Made by a program: the position numbers and the translations under genes. DNA of 64,000 bases from CANMUM01 sp965263365 (GTDB taxonomy: Bacteria > Pseudomonadota > Alphaproteobacteria > Rhodobacterales > Rhodobacteraceae), in assembly GCA_965263365.1 (NCBI GenBank), contig OZ253672.1:2232001-2296000 (forward strand), given 5' to 3'. Positions within the stretch are counted from its first letter, which is position 1. Each line of letters begins with the position of its first letter. Positions 1-7,781 of this stretch are shown piece after piece. A model generated the notes under the pieces. That model ran no database searches. It saw only the letters and a list, made by a program, of their open reading frames with translations, and was not told where the DNA came from.

Positions 1-521
1 AGCGGGGTTTGTTCAAATTTGATTGCCAGCGCTTCTGAAATCCGAAGCCCGCATGCATATAGCAAAGTTATGAGCGCTTGGTCGCGCGCTTGAACCCATG
101 CTCGATCATCTACCTCCGCTGCGACTTGGATTGCTTCTATTGCATCTTTCTCAGACAGAGGTCTTGGTAAACGAGTATTGCGTTTTGGCCCACGAAGATC
201 AAGGACGGCATCGTTATTGAGTTTGTGTTTTTTATAGTAGTAAGACAGAAAACTCTTGATTGCGGTTAGTTTTCGAGCACGGGAAGCTGCACCTAGTCCT
301 TGACCTTGGCATTCTGATAAAAATGCTCTCATTGCCGTTGGGCTTAAACCCGATAAAATTTGATGAGATACGGATTGACCTTCATACGTTTCGAGAAAGG
401 TAAAGAAACTTAACAAATCATCAAAATATGCCCGCTCGGTATGCTCAGAAATTCCTCGGCTATTTTTCTTTTCATAAAGCCAAGTCTGAACTTCTTCTAT
501 CGCAAATGATTGGGCATTCAT
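1..521 (-). CDS. xerC: Tyrosine recombinase XerC, N-terminal 173 residues (cut by window edge)
   Basis: Translating the reverse strand from the ATG at 521 gives an open frame that runs off the window at base 1. Residues about 5-95 fit the SAM-like core-binding domain of phage-type integrases (SxHTxxAY near residue 25, then RARKLTAIKSF near 81-91). The catalytic domain starts near residue 120 and shows the first active-site arginine in ACGLRISEAL (R160). The remaining catalytic residues lie outside the window. XerC acts with XerD at dif to resolve chromosome dimers. The gene follows fsa on the same strand after a 34-base gap and sits close to priA, as in many alphaproteobacteria. XerD or another chromosomal integrase is less likely but cannot be excluded from this part alone. 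Confidence 0.88.
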   Translation of the reverse strand, partial: MNAQSFAIEEVQTWLYEKKNSRGISEHTERAYFDDLLSFFTFLETYEGQSVSHQILSGLSPTAMRAFLSECQGQGLGAASRARKLTAIKSFLSYYYKKHKLNNDAVLDLRGPKRNTRLPRPLSEKDAIEAIQVAAEVDDRAWVQARDQALITLLYACGLRISEALAIKFEQTP

Positions 522-555
522 GTTTGATCTATGCGCTCACAGCTCACAAAGCTGA

Positions 556-1206
556 CTAGATTTTTTGGCCTGTTGAAGCCCAGTCTTTTAGAAAACCTTC
601 GAGACCTTTGTCTGTTAAAACGTGCTTTGTCATATCCTGCATCACCTTTGGGGGTACGGTAATGACATCGGCACCAATAAGTGCGCATTCTCTGACGTGA
701 AATACGTTACGCGCTGAGGCGGCGAGAATTTCGGTATCGAAAGAATAATTATCATAAATTTGACGAATTTCCGATATCAAATCTAATCCATCGTGACCAT
801 TATCGTCTAACCGGCCAATGAATGGCGAAATAAATGAAGCCCCAGCTTTCGCAGCAAGTAGGGCTTGATTTGCGCTGAAACAGAGCGTCACATTAACCAT
901 CGTGCCGTTATCACTTAGCGCTTTACAAGTTTTTAATCCATCCCATGTAAGAGGGACTTTGATTGCGATATTTTCTGCGATTTTGAGTAATTTTTCGGCC
1001 TCTTTCATCATTTGCGCATGCTCTAAAGATACGACTTCAGCGCTGACTGGCCCGTCAACAATCTCTGTGATTTCGCTCACAACTTCGACGAAGTCGCGCC
1101 CAGACTTGGCAATCAGTGAGGGATTGGTTGTTACGCCATCAACCAGTCCGGTTGCCGCGACTTCGCGAATATCATCGATTTCTGCTGTGTCTAGAAAGAA
1201 TTTCAT
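556..1206 (-). CDS. fsa: Fructose-6-phosphate aldolase / transaldolase-like protein (TalC family)
   Basis: A complete 216-residue protein of the short transaldolase (type 3B/FSA) family, whose usual length is about 215-220. The N-terminus MKFFLDTAEIDDIRE and the VTTNPSLIAKSG segment are family hallmarks. The Schiff-base lysine is K83 in NIAIKVPLTWDG. These cytosolic enzymes cleave or form a C3-C4 bond in sugar phosphates. The sequence alone does not say whether this one acts as transaldolase or as fructose-6-phosphate aldolase. A good ribosome site (AAAGGAAA) precedes the ATG. The gene is divergent from priA across about 107 bases, which must hold both promoters, and it probably cotranscribes with xerC downstream. 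Confidence 0.93.
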   Translation of the reverse strand: MKFFLDTAEIDDIREVAATGLVDGVTTNPSLIAKSGRDFVEVVSEITEIVDGPVSAEVVSLEHAQMMKEAEKLLKIAENIAIKVPLTWDGLKTCKALSDNGTMVNVTLCFSANQALLAAKAGASFISPFIGRLDDNGHDGLDLISEIRQIYDNYSFDTEILAASARNVFHVRECALIGADVITVPPKVMQDMTKHVLTDKGLEGFLKDWASTGQKI

Positions 1207-1313
1207 TTTTGGTTTCCTTTCGCTTTGGAATAACTTGAAACTTTATCGGAGTTTATTGGTTGATATATATAGGAAGTGTTTATAGGAATAAATCCTGTTC
1301 GAAAAGCTTATAA

Positions 1314-3473
1314 ATGAATTATCCATCGCAAGTCAAAGTTCATCAAAAAGTTGTTTCGGTGTGGACATTAACTCCCATCGATCGACCACTTGATTATTTG
1401 GTTGGAGATTTGGAGATTTGCATTGGCGATATAGTGTATGTTCTCATGGGAACGCGTCAAGTGAGAGCTGTGGTTTGGGAAGGCTCTGATCGTCAAGACA
1501 TTGATAATTTAAAATCGATCGCCTCAAAGAGTAGCTTGCCGCCTATGCGACCTGAGATAATGTCTTTTTTGCAACGCATGTCCGAATTTGTGATCGCCCC
1601 TCTCGGGATGGTTATCAAACTCGCCTTGCGTGTGACTGAAAACGATGTGAAGCAGAAGAAATGGTTAAAGCCCAAGATTTTACCCGATAACAAATTTTCG
1701 CCGAAACAGAGCGCATTACACGATTGGCTATGGACATTTCATCGCCACGGAATCGATCCAAAAGACATTGAAGACTTTTCTCGACAGATCCAAAATGGAC
1801 TCGTCGCAAAGGGTGGTGCGGAGTGGGTTGAACCTTTGCAGTCGCAAGTTGATCATATTTCTGAAATCAACCCCAAAAGCTTAAGTGAAGCGCAAAAGCA
1901 TGCCGTTGACGCTATTTCGAAGGCGCGCAAACCGGTTTTGCTCAAAGGTGTTACGGGTTCAGGTAAGACAGAAGTATATTTTGAGATTTTATCGCAGGCG
2001 TTGAGTGCGGGTCAGCAAGCTTTGGTCTTGTTGCCAGAGATTGCGTTGACGGAAAAATTTATAGAAAGATGTGAAGCGCGATTTGGTTTTCGGCCGAAAT
2101 ATTGGCATTCGAATATGACCGCGAGTGCGCGCCGGCAAGTTTGGCGTAAGGTGAGTGATGGGAGCGTGCCGATCGTGGTTGGGGCGCGATCTTCGCTTTT
2201 TTTACCATTCCAAAATCTTGGGGTTATTGTTGTCGATGAAGAGCATGATAGTGGATACAAACAAGAAGAAGGTGTGATTTATCATGGTCGTGACATGGCG
2301 GTATTGCGTGCCTTTTTTGAAGATGCGCGCGTGATTTTAGCTTCGGCAACGCCAAGTATTGAGACTATGCATAATGCCCGCGAAGGCAAATATGAACGGG
2401 TTGATATTAATGAACGGTTCGGCGATGCGCAAATGCCGGATATTGAAATTGCGAATATGATTAATGAACCACTTGATCCCCATCATTGGATCGGGAGTAA
2501 ACTTGTTCACGAATTGGAAAAACGCATTGCGCGCAAAGAGCAGTCACTTTTGTTTATGAATCGGCGCGGTTTTGCACCATTATTATTGTGCCGAGCTTGT
2601 GGTCATCAAATTGAGTGTCCCAGTTGCGACGCGCGGCTCGTTGAACATCGAAGCGCAAATCGACTTCAATGCCATCAATGCGGTTTTGAAACGTCAGTTC
2701 CCACTCATTGTCCGAATTGCCATGAAAGCGATCGTTTAGTCGCAATTGGGCCGGGTGTTGAACGTATCGCACAAGAAATACAAACTCACTTTCCAGACGC
2801 GCGTGTATGCGTGCTTTCATCAGATTTACTCCAAGGCGAGGCGCAGTTGAGCAAAACGATCGCGGCGATTGCGGACGGTGAATATGAAATTATCGTCGGT
2901 ACCCAAATGATTGCGAAGGGGCATAACTTTCCGCTTCTGACCCTTGTGGGGATTATTGATATGGATTCTGGACTAGAGGGCGGGGACTTACGCGCGGCAG
3001 AGCGCAGCTTCCAGTTATTGCGGCAAGTTGCTGGGCGTGCTGGGCGTGCAGATCGTCCAGGGCTTGCAATTGTGCAGACATATCAACCGCATCATCCCTT
3101 ACTAAATTCAATAATTAGCGACAATGATTCAGAGTTTTACGAGTTGCAAATTGAAGAGCGAAAGGCCGCTCTTGCGCCTCCTTTTGTAAGATATATTGCG
3201 ATTATTATTGCGGCTCCAGATTTAGAGGATGCGATGCAATTTGGAAGAGCGCTTTTGGCGTCCAGCCAGAAGTTAAAAGACCAAAACATCCAAATTTTTG
3301 GGCCTGTGATTGCACCTATTTCACGTATTCGTGGCCGAGCGCGTGTTCGGATGCTATTGCGTGCACCCAAGAACGCTGCCTTGCACGAACAGATTAAAGA
3401 CTGGTGCTCACGTGTTAAAAAACGGTCGCGTACCAAAGTGCAAATTGACGTTGATCCCCAGACATTTTTCTAA
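1314..3473 (+). CDS. priA: Primosomal replication helicase PriA (replication restart protein N')
   Basis: A 719-residue superfamily-2 helicase that reloads the replisome at collapsed forks. An N-terminal 3'-DNA-binding domain (about 1-105) precedes the helicase core. The Walker A motif GVTGSGKT is at about 212-219 and the Walker B/DEEH motif (VVDEEH) near 308. Paired CxxC zinc-binding motifs lie at about 425-465 (CRAC, CPSC, CHQC, CPNC), followed by GTQMIAKGHNFP and the arginine-rich QVAGRAGR motif VI. Length and all motifs match functional PriA. It is the only gene on this strand here; the next sequence is a poorly coding region. Confidence 0.97.
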   Translation: MNYPSQVKVHQKVVSVWTLTPIDRPLDYLVGDLEICIGDIVYVLMGTRQVRAVVWEGSDRQDIDNLKSIASKSSLPPMRPEIMSFLQRMSEFVIAPLGMVIKLALRVTENDVKQKKWLKPKILPDNKFSPKQSALHDWLWTFHRHGIDPKDIEDFSRQIQNGLVAKGGAEWVEPLQSQVDHISEINPKSLSEAQKHAVDAISKARKPVLLKGVTGSGKTEVYFEILSQALSAGQQALVLLPEIALTEKFIERCEARFGFRPKYWHSNMTASARRQVWRKVSDGSVPIVVGARSSLFLPFQNLGVIVVDEEHDSGYKQEEGVIYHGRDMAVLRAFFEDARVILASATPSIETMHNAREGKYERVDINERFGDAQMPDIEIANMINEPLDPHHWIGSKLVHELEKRIARKEQSLLFMNRRGFAPLLLCRACGHQIECPSCDARLVEHRSANRLQCHQCGFETSVPTHCPNCHESDRLVAIGPGVERIAQEIQTHFPDARVCVLSSDLLQGEAQLSKTIAAIADGEYEIIVGTQMIAKGHNFPLLTLVGIIDMDSGLEGGDLRAAERSFQLLRQVAGRAGRADRPGLAIVQTYQPHHPLLNSIISDNDSEFYELQIEERKAALAPPFVRYIAIIIAAPDLEDAMQFGRALLASSQKLKDQNIQIFGPVIAPISRIRGRARVRMLLRAPKNAALHEQIKDWCSRVKKRSRTKVQIDVDPQTFF

Positions 3474-3488
3474 CGTCTTTCATTGAAG

Positions 3489-3635
3489 TTATTTCGTTTC
3501 ATAAGTTTGACCGAGACCGTCAGCGAGTTTGTCAAGAAGGTATGACAGCGTCTTTGTTTCATCTGTGCTCAGATGTATTTCTGATAGTTTTGTGTTTTCA
3601 TTGACAAGCTCTTTGAGGGCAAAATCGAGCCGCAT
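3489..3635 (-). CDS. Small ORF of unknown function (48 aa)
   Basis: A 48-codon reverse-strand frame with an ATG at 3635 and a TAA at 3489-3491. The composition is plausibly protein-like: MRLDFALKELVNENTKL is an amphipathic start, followed by a charged helix. It starts 6 bases after the stop of the 69-residue frame upstream, so the two could form a tiny operon. It converges on priA 15 bases away. I do not recognise a family. It could equally be a remnant of a larger decayed gene. Confidence 0.35.
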   Translation of the reverse strand: MRLDFALKELVNENTKLSEIHLSTDETKTLSYLLDKLADGLGQTYETK

Positions 3636-3641
3636 TACGTC

Positions 3642-3851
3642 TTATTTGGTAGCCATGATTTTCCAGTCGGGTTTACCCCCAGCATTGGTTTTTCGAATGA
3701 TCAATTGCTTATTTTCGAGCGCGTCTAAATTTTTGTAAGCCTGCCTGAACACTTTTAAGAGCAAATTGGGTGATGCATGTTTTTTGTCGAACTGAATCCT
3801 GTGCTCCGCCAGAGTGCGAAACTCGCCTAATGTGAGGTCGGTGGCCGCCAA
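3642..3851 (-). CDS. Small ORF, possible remnant of a winged-helix-like protein (69 aa)
   Basis: A reverse-strand frame whose only usable start is a TTG at 3851. The same frame stays open back to a TGA at 3882-3884, and its extra codons (KHDWNNDQRI) look protein-like, so the gene may have lost its 5' end. The second half (ALENKQLIIRKTNAGGKPDW) resembles the recognition helix and wing of a winged-helix domain, but this is a visual impression only. No ATG or clear ribosome site was found. I treat it as either a TTG-started small gene or a 5'-truncated pseudogene. Confidence 0.35.
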   Translation of the reverse strand: MAATDLTLGEFRTLAEHRIQFDKKHASPNLLLKVFRQAYKNLDALENKQLIIRKTNAGGKPDWKIMATK

Positions 3852-3884
3852 AATGCGTTGGTCATTATTCCAATCGTGTTTTCA

Positions 3885-4373
3885 GCTTTTAAATAGCCTG
3901 CGCGCCGGTGGTGCGGTTGGGCTTTCGATTTCTGACAAATTTGAGGTGCGTTTTTTATGCGTCGATCGCGGTCTCTCACGCTAATTGTTTTTTCGTTCGA
4001 ATACCCAAGCCCCCATTTCAACCGTGAAAATGCACATTGGAAACGTAATTTGATCAATTAATTCGACCAAATCTACTAGTCCAATCCGAACAAAGTATCA
4101 AATAACAACGCATCGAATACACAGTCCTATCCGCTTCAAAAGGTCATTAAATAATATATTAACAAAAAGTTAATTTACTTTTCAATTTAAGTATGATAAA
4201 CATACTACATATTTATTTAAGACCTTCTATTCTTTCTAATTCGATCTTAAGTTTTTACAAAAAAATAAATATTATTAAATATTTAGATATTTATAAAAGG
4301 ATATAAACGTTATTAAAAATATTTAAAATTATATAAACGTTATTAAAAATATTTAAAATTGCGGATTTAAATT
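3885..4373. other. Gene-free, increasingly AT-rich intergenic stretch
   Basis: No convincing coding sequence. A 76-codon reverse frame at 3827-4057 overlaps the small ORF above and has an unnatural composition. From about 4075 to the Hint-protein ATG at 4374 the DNA becomes very AT-rich, with many A-tracts and T-tracts. It ends in a perfect 30-bp tandem duplication. Such DNA is usually intrinsically curved and a target for nucleoid proteins. It probably contains the promoter of the downstream gene, but no -10/-35 pair stands out among so many AT hexamers. Confidence 0.5.
4301..4360. repeat. Perfect 30-bp tandem duplication in the leader of the Hint gene
   Basis: The 30-base unit starting ATATAAACGTTATTAAAAAT occupies 4301-4330 and is repeated without a mismatch at 4331-4360, 13 bases before the ATG at 4374. 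Each copy contains the palindrome AACGTT. Two identical adjacent copies suggest recent duplication by slippage, or a doubled regulator site. Confidence 0.9.
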
Positions 4374-5474
4374 ATGCCTACTTACAACCTCGGACTCTAT
4401 ACTTTTAAAATTACAGACGGCCCTACTAACGTTGGGGATAATTCGGCGGGAAATCTTGTTTACTCACGAAATATAACCGTTACCGAAAACAGTGGAAGAA
4501 ACGATGATATTCTCGATGATAATAATGCTGGCCAGTGGGCAAATGACGGCAGCCTGGAGCAGAATAGAGATAATCCATATAATGTAGCTGCTGACAGAAT
4601 TGATCAAAGAGATGAAAACAACAATGTCGTTTATGCAGCTTATAAGCATCCTTTAGTAGATAGCAGCGGAGAATTTGTGGGCTGGGCGGTCAATAGAAGC
4701 TTTAGTAGCGAATATTTCCTTACATTTGCGCCCGACCCCAATGAAACTTACACGGTCGATTGGAGTATCCTCCCGAGAGGCACGGCGCAAGTCAATTCTG
4801 GTACGGTGTTTTATAGCGCGTTGAATACCGGGCCGCCTGCCGTTTGCTTTGCGTCTGGAACAATGATCCGCGGGGAAAATTCTGACTTCCCGATAGAAGC
4901 ATTGCGTGTTGGTCAAAAAGTTCGCACTTTAGACAATGGCCTAAAACCCATCAGATGGATTGGCTCACGTAAAATTATTAAAGCAGAACTACGGGCAAAC
5001 CCTAAACTCTATCCGATACGCATTTCTGCGGGTGCTCTTGCTGATGGCATGCCCGCAAAGGATCTCATTGTTTCGCGTCAGCATCGAATTCTGGTTCGCT
5101 CGAAAATCGCTCAACGCATGTTTGGAGAAGCCGAAGTTCTTGTTCCCGCGGTTAAGCTACTCGGACTTGATGGCGTTGAAATTGTCGAGAATATTGACGA
5201 GTTAGAATATTTCCACATTTTATTTGATAAACACGAAGTGATTTTAGCTGATCACGTCTGGGCTGAGAGTTTTTACTTAGGTAAAAATGCGATAACGAGC
5301 CTTTCTTCTGATGTGATCGAAGAAATTAAGGCGATATTTCCAGACCTGCTTCGAGAAGGCCTAGATGATTCCGCTCGTCCCATTATCAAAGATGAGAAGA
5401 AAATTAATCGATTTGTGGACAGGCATACTGCGAATGCCAAGCCTGCTTTTGAGTCATTCATCGCCCCTAGTTAA
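4374..5474 (+). CDS. Hint-domain protein (Hedgehog/intein-type, Hint_2-like)
   Basis: A 366-residue protein. Residues about 1-150 are Asn/Asp-rich with no recognised fold. From C158 (VCFASGTMIRG) to about 310 it carries the Hint pattern: IEALRVGQKVRTLDNG, KPIRWIGSRKI, then LIVSRQHRILVRS (block B-like histidine), and HILFDKHEVILADHVWAESFYLG, typical of bacterial Hint_2 proteins. Hint domains cleave at the residue preceding the block-A cysteine in inteins and Hedgehog. Many bacterial Hint_2 proteins are secreted or surface-associated, but self-cleavage is unproven for them. There is no N-terminal signal peptide, so export would need a type I-like or other route. An AT-rich, repeat-bearing leader suggests acquisition by transfer. 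Confidence 0.85.
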   Translation: MPTYNLGLYTFKITDGPTNVGDNSAGNLVYSRNITVTENSGRNDDILDDNNAGQWANDGSLEQNRDNPYNVAADRIDQRDENNNVVYAAYKHPLVDSSGEFVGWAVNRSFSSEYFLTFAPDPNETYTVDWSILPRGTAQVNSGTVFYSALNTGPPAVCFASGTMIRGENSDFPIEALRVGQKVRTLDNGLKPIRWIGSRKIIKAELRANPKLYPIRISAGALADGMPAKDLIVSRQHRILVRSKIAQRMFGEAEVLVPAVKLLGLDGVEIVENIDELEYFHILFDKHEVILADHVWAESFYLGKNAITSLSSDVIEEIKAIFPDLLREGLDDSARPIIKDEKKINRFVDRHTANAKPAFESFIAPS

Positions 5475-5493
5475 CAAACTTGCCTAAAAAAAG

Positions 5494-5527
5494 GGTCGCA
5501 GACAACGATGAGGATGCGGACTTTTTT
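5494..5527 (+). terminator. Possible rho-independent terminator of the Hint gene
   Basis: GTCGCA at 5495-5500 pairs with TGCGGAC at 5515-5521 with one bulge, across a 14-base loop, followed by a run of six T. It lies 20 bases past the stop of the Hint gene. The imperfect stem and long loop keep confidence moderate. Confidence 0.4.
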
Positions 5528-5699
5528 ATTGCGTTGCGTCGCGAGCATAGATTGCAAGAGAAAAACCAAAGTAAAAACCTCTTAATGCCGATTGATTCAA
5601 AATTAATTTGAGGAGTGAAAGCACTCGCAACGCCAATGGCTTCACGCTGTTATTCGTGGACAGCAAGATGAAAATTTGGGTATTTCGATACTTGTCTAT

Positions 5700-6165
5700 T
5701 CGGCACAATCTGAATCAAGCTTTATGCTGAACGCCCCGAATGACGGACTTGATGTATTTGTATCTGAACACTGGTTTAAAGTGGGATAGTCAGTTTTGCG
5801 ATAGCTTATCTTTTGCGTTTATTGTATTTTGCCAACCCAATGTCGCTGCCGCTCGTTTGGGGTGGTCTGGTCATGATATTATTGGCTCTTGGCGTTTTGA
5901 TTCAAATTTTACCCGAAGCCGACGAATTAAAAATACCGATGATCAATTATACCGTACTATTGGTCACTTTGGCGCTGCTTGGTTTTGGGCGTGGTGGTGT
6001 TGGGTAATCCTTGGATTATCGGTATCTATGGGTTTAGATGCTTTGCTAGAAATTAGCCTATTTAAAAATATTGATCTGACTTATAAGCGACCGCTAAGCA
6101 TGGCAGTTTGGTTGAGTTATTTTTCGTTCAATTTTTGATTTTGGTTTCATATCTCAATATACAAA
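5700..6165 (+). pseudogene. Decayed YhhN-family (lysoplasmalogenase-like) membrane protein gene
   Basis: Three frames in succession encode pieces resembling one YhhN-type integral membrane protein. The first ends ...DGLDVFVSEHWFKVG before a TAG at 5787. The second (about 5779-6007) reads IVSFAIAYLLRLLYF, then VWGGLVMILLALGVLI, a polar loop, and VLLVTLALLGFGRGGVG. The third (about 6000-6138) reads LGLSVSMGLDALLEI ... LSMAVWLSYFSFNF. At least two frameshifts, near 5778 and 6003, are needed to join them, and no intact N-terminus was found in 5530-5700. YhhN proteins (TMEM86 family) hydrolyse lysoplasmalogen. The alternative is sequencing error at homopolymers, but two shifts plus a missing start favour real decay. 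Confidence 0.6.
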
Positions 6166-6166
6166 G

Positions 6167-6199
6167 AAAACACGAAACCCTTACGGGTTTCGTGTTTTT
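6167..6199. terminator. Strong bidirectional terminator between the YhhN remnant and ilvE
   Basis: AAAACACGAAACCC at 6167-6180 pairs perfectly over 14 bp with GGGTTTCGTGTTTT at 6185-6198 around the loop TTAC. A-rich and T-rich flanks give a U-tract in both directions. It sits 25 bases past the ilvE stop on the reverse strand and should end that transcript. Confidence 0.88.
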
Positions 6200-6223
6200 G
6201 AATTTTTACGCAAAATAAGAACG

Positions 6224-7090
6224 TTAAGAACGTACCAATGTCTCGTAGGCTTTTGCGACGCTGCGCGTCAGTTCGCCGACTTCGAATTTGTAGTCGCCAA
6301 TTTGACCAACAGGCGTAATTTCTGCAGCTGTTCCCGTTAACCAACATTGCTCGAAATCAGCGAGCTCTTCTGGCATAATATGTCGCTCATGAACAGTAAT
6401 TTTCATTTCGTTTAGCATTTCAACAACGGTCTGGCGTGTAATTCCATTCAATATGCAATCGGGTGTTGGCGTATGCACTTCACCATCTTTGACGAAGAAA
6501 ATATTTGCGCCGGTCGCTTCGGCAACATACCCACGATAGTCATACATCATCGCATCAGAGCAACCCTTGTCTTCAGCTGCGTGTTTGGACATTGTGCAAA
6601 TCATATATAATCCCGCTGCCTTGGCTTGAAACGGGATGGTTGCAGGGTCTGGACGTTTCCATTTCGCAATATCAAGCTTGGCACCTTCCATTTTGGCATC
6701 CCCATAATAGGCACCCCATTCCCAAGCGGCTATGGCCATGCGCGTAGGGTTTTTACTTGAAGCGACCCCCATGTCTTCACCCACACCGCGCCAAATGATG
6801 GCGCGTACATATGCGTCGGTTAAATTGTTTTTTTCAAGCAAATCTGCTTTGGCTTTTTCAATTTCGTCGACTGTGTAGGGATGTGGCATTTCTAAATAAT
6901 CACAGGACTTGAGAAGGCGCTCGGAGTGTTCGCGTGATTTGAAGATTTTTCCGTTATAGGCGCGTTCTCCTTCAAATACTGAGGATGCATAGTGCATCGC
7001 ATGGGTTAAAATATGGACATTGGCATCGCGCCAAGGCACCATTTCGCCATCTAGCCAGATAAAACCGTCACGATCAGCATAACTTGTCAT
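6224..7090 (-). CDS. ilvE: Branched-chain amino acid aminotransferase
   Basis: A 288-residue fold-type IV PLP enzyme interconverting Leu/Ile/Val and their 2-oxo acids with glutamate. Visible motifs: IWLDGEMVPWRDANVHILTH at the N-terminus, the RAYNG loop, the PLP lysine K157 in FQAKAAGLYM, and the GYVAEATGANIFFV, GITRQTVVEM and LTGTAAEITPV blocks. The length suits the roughly 290-residue alphaproteobacterial form. It is divergent from the petP/petR-like pair with a 175-base shared upstream region and ends before a strong terminator. D-amino acid aminotransferase is a related family, but the motif set fits IlvE better. Confidence 0.95.
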   Translation of the reverse strand: MTSYADRDGFIWLDGEMVPWRDANVHILTHAMHYASSVFEGERAYNGKIFKSREHSERLLKSCDYLEMPHPYTVDEIEKAKADLLEKNNLTDAYVRAIIWRGVGEDMGVASSKNPTRMAIAAWEWGAYYGDAKMEGAKLDIAKWKRPDPATIPFQAKAAGLYMICTMSKHAAEDKGCSDAMMYDYRGYVAEATGANIFFVKDGEVHTPTPDCILNGITRQTVVEMLNEMKITVHERHIMPEELADFEQCWLTGTAAEITPVGQIGDYKFEVGELTRSVAKAYETLVRS

Positions 7091-7211
7091 TCTATACCTC
7101 CAAGAAACTCATAAATCTAAACAAATATGATAATTTTATTATTCAAAAATGCCAAAATATTAGCATAAATTACAATTTTCGAAGTTTTTGCTAGCATTTT
7201 GTTGAATTAAT

Positions 7212-7250
7212 GTCAATAATGTTGACGTATATTTTGCAAGCGCTTAAAAA
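7212..7250 (+). promoter_or_regulatory. Putative promoter with overlapping inverted repeat upstream of the MarR-family gene
   Basis: TTGACG at 7222-7227 can act as a -35 box, with TAAAAA at 7245-7250 as a weak -10 after 17 bases. The inverted repeat GTCAA-N5-TTGAC (7212-7226) overlaps the -35 box. This is the arrangement expected for autoregulation by the MarR-type product encoded just downstream. Assignment is from pattern only. Confidence 0.4.
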
Positions 7251-7265
7251 ATTAAGGAAATGCAT

Positions 7266-7781
7266 ATGTCATTCGATCAAAATCAACTTCAAAATAGTCG
7301 GGATCAAGATTTGCTTTTCCTGACGAACGAAGAACTTCGGCAGCAGGTTGAGCTTTTATTTTTTGCATATAAAAATTTCACCTCAGATCCAGACCGAATT
7401 CTTGAGAAATATGGTTTAGGGCGGGCTCATCACCGCGCGCTCCATTTTATAAATCGTGAACCGGGGCTTACCGTATCGACGTTACTTTCGATATTGAGCA
7501 TTACAAAACAGAGTTTAAATCGCGTACTCCGAACGCTTATTGAGCTTGGGTATGTTGAGATCAAGCCCGGAACAGATGACCGCAGAACTCGGCATTTGTC
7601 ATTGACCGAAAAAGGTCAAGACTTTGAAAGAGAATTATCGGTAGCACAGTTGCAAAGAATGCGCGCTGTTTTTGCGGAAGTGGGCCCTGAATCGGTTCGC
7701 GGATTTCGGAATGTTTTAAACGGATTAATTGATGAGCATGCGCGTAAGCAGATTAATCGCATAAATAAGAGAGCGCGATAA
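7266..7781 (+). CDS. petP: MarR-family transcriptional regulator, PetP-like
   Basis: A MarR/winged-helix protein of about 171 residues. The helix-turn-helix spans residues about 60-105 (PGLTVSTLLSILSITKQSLNRVLRTL) and the wing is GTDDRRTRHLSLTEKG. Two in-frame ATGs exist. AAGGA at 7254-7258 leaves only one base before 7260 but seven before 7266, so 7266 is the better start. The stop overlaps the petR-like start by one base (TAATG), giving translational coupling. The MarR plus OmpR-type pair with no kinase is the petP-petR arrangement first described in Rhodobacter, where it affects cytochrome bc1 gene expression. The target here is unknown. Confidence 0.82.
   Translation: MSFDQNQLQNSRDQDLLFLTNEELRQQVELLFFAYKNFTSDPDRILEKYGLGRAHHRALHFINREPGLTVSTLLSILSITKQSLNRVLRTLIELGYVEIKPGTDDRRTRHLSLTEKGQDFERELSVAQLQRMRAVFAEVGPESVRGFRNVLNGLIDEHARKQINRINKRAR

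Noticed and set aside
3827..4057. 76-codon reverse ORF
   Set aside because: Unnatural composition (many Arg, Gln and His in runs), no ribosome site, and it overlaps the more plausible 69-codon frame.
5740..6138. 132-codon forward ORF between the Hint gene and ilvE
   Set aside because: Its first half is out of frame with the recognisable YhhN-like pieces; only the last part belongs to the decayed gene, so it is not a real intact gene.
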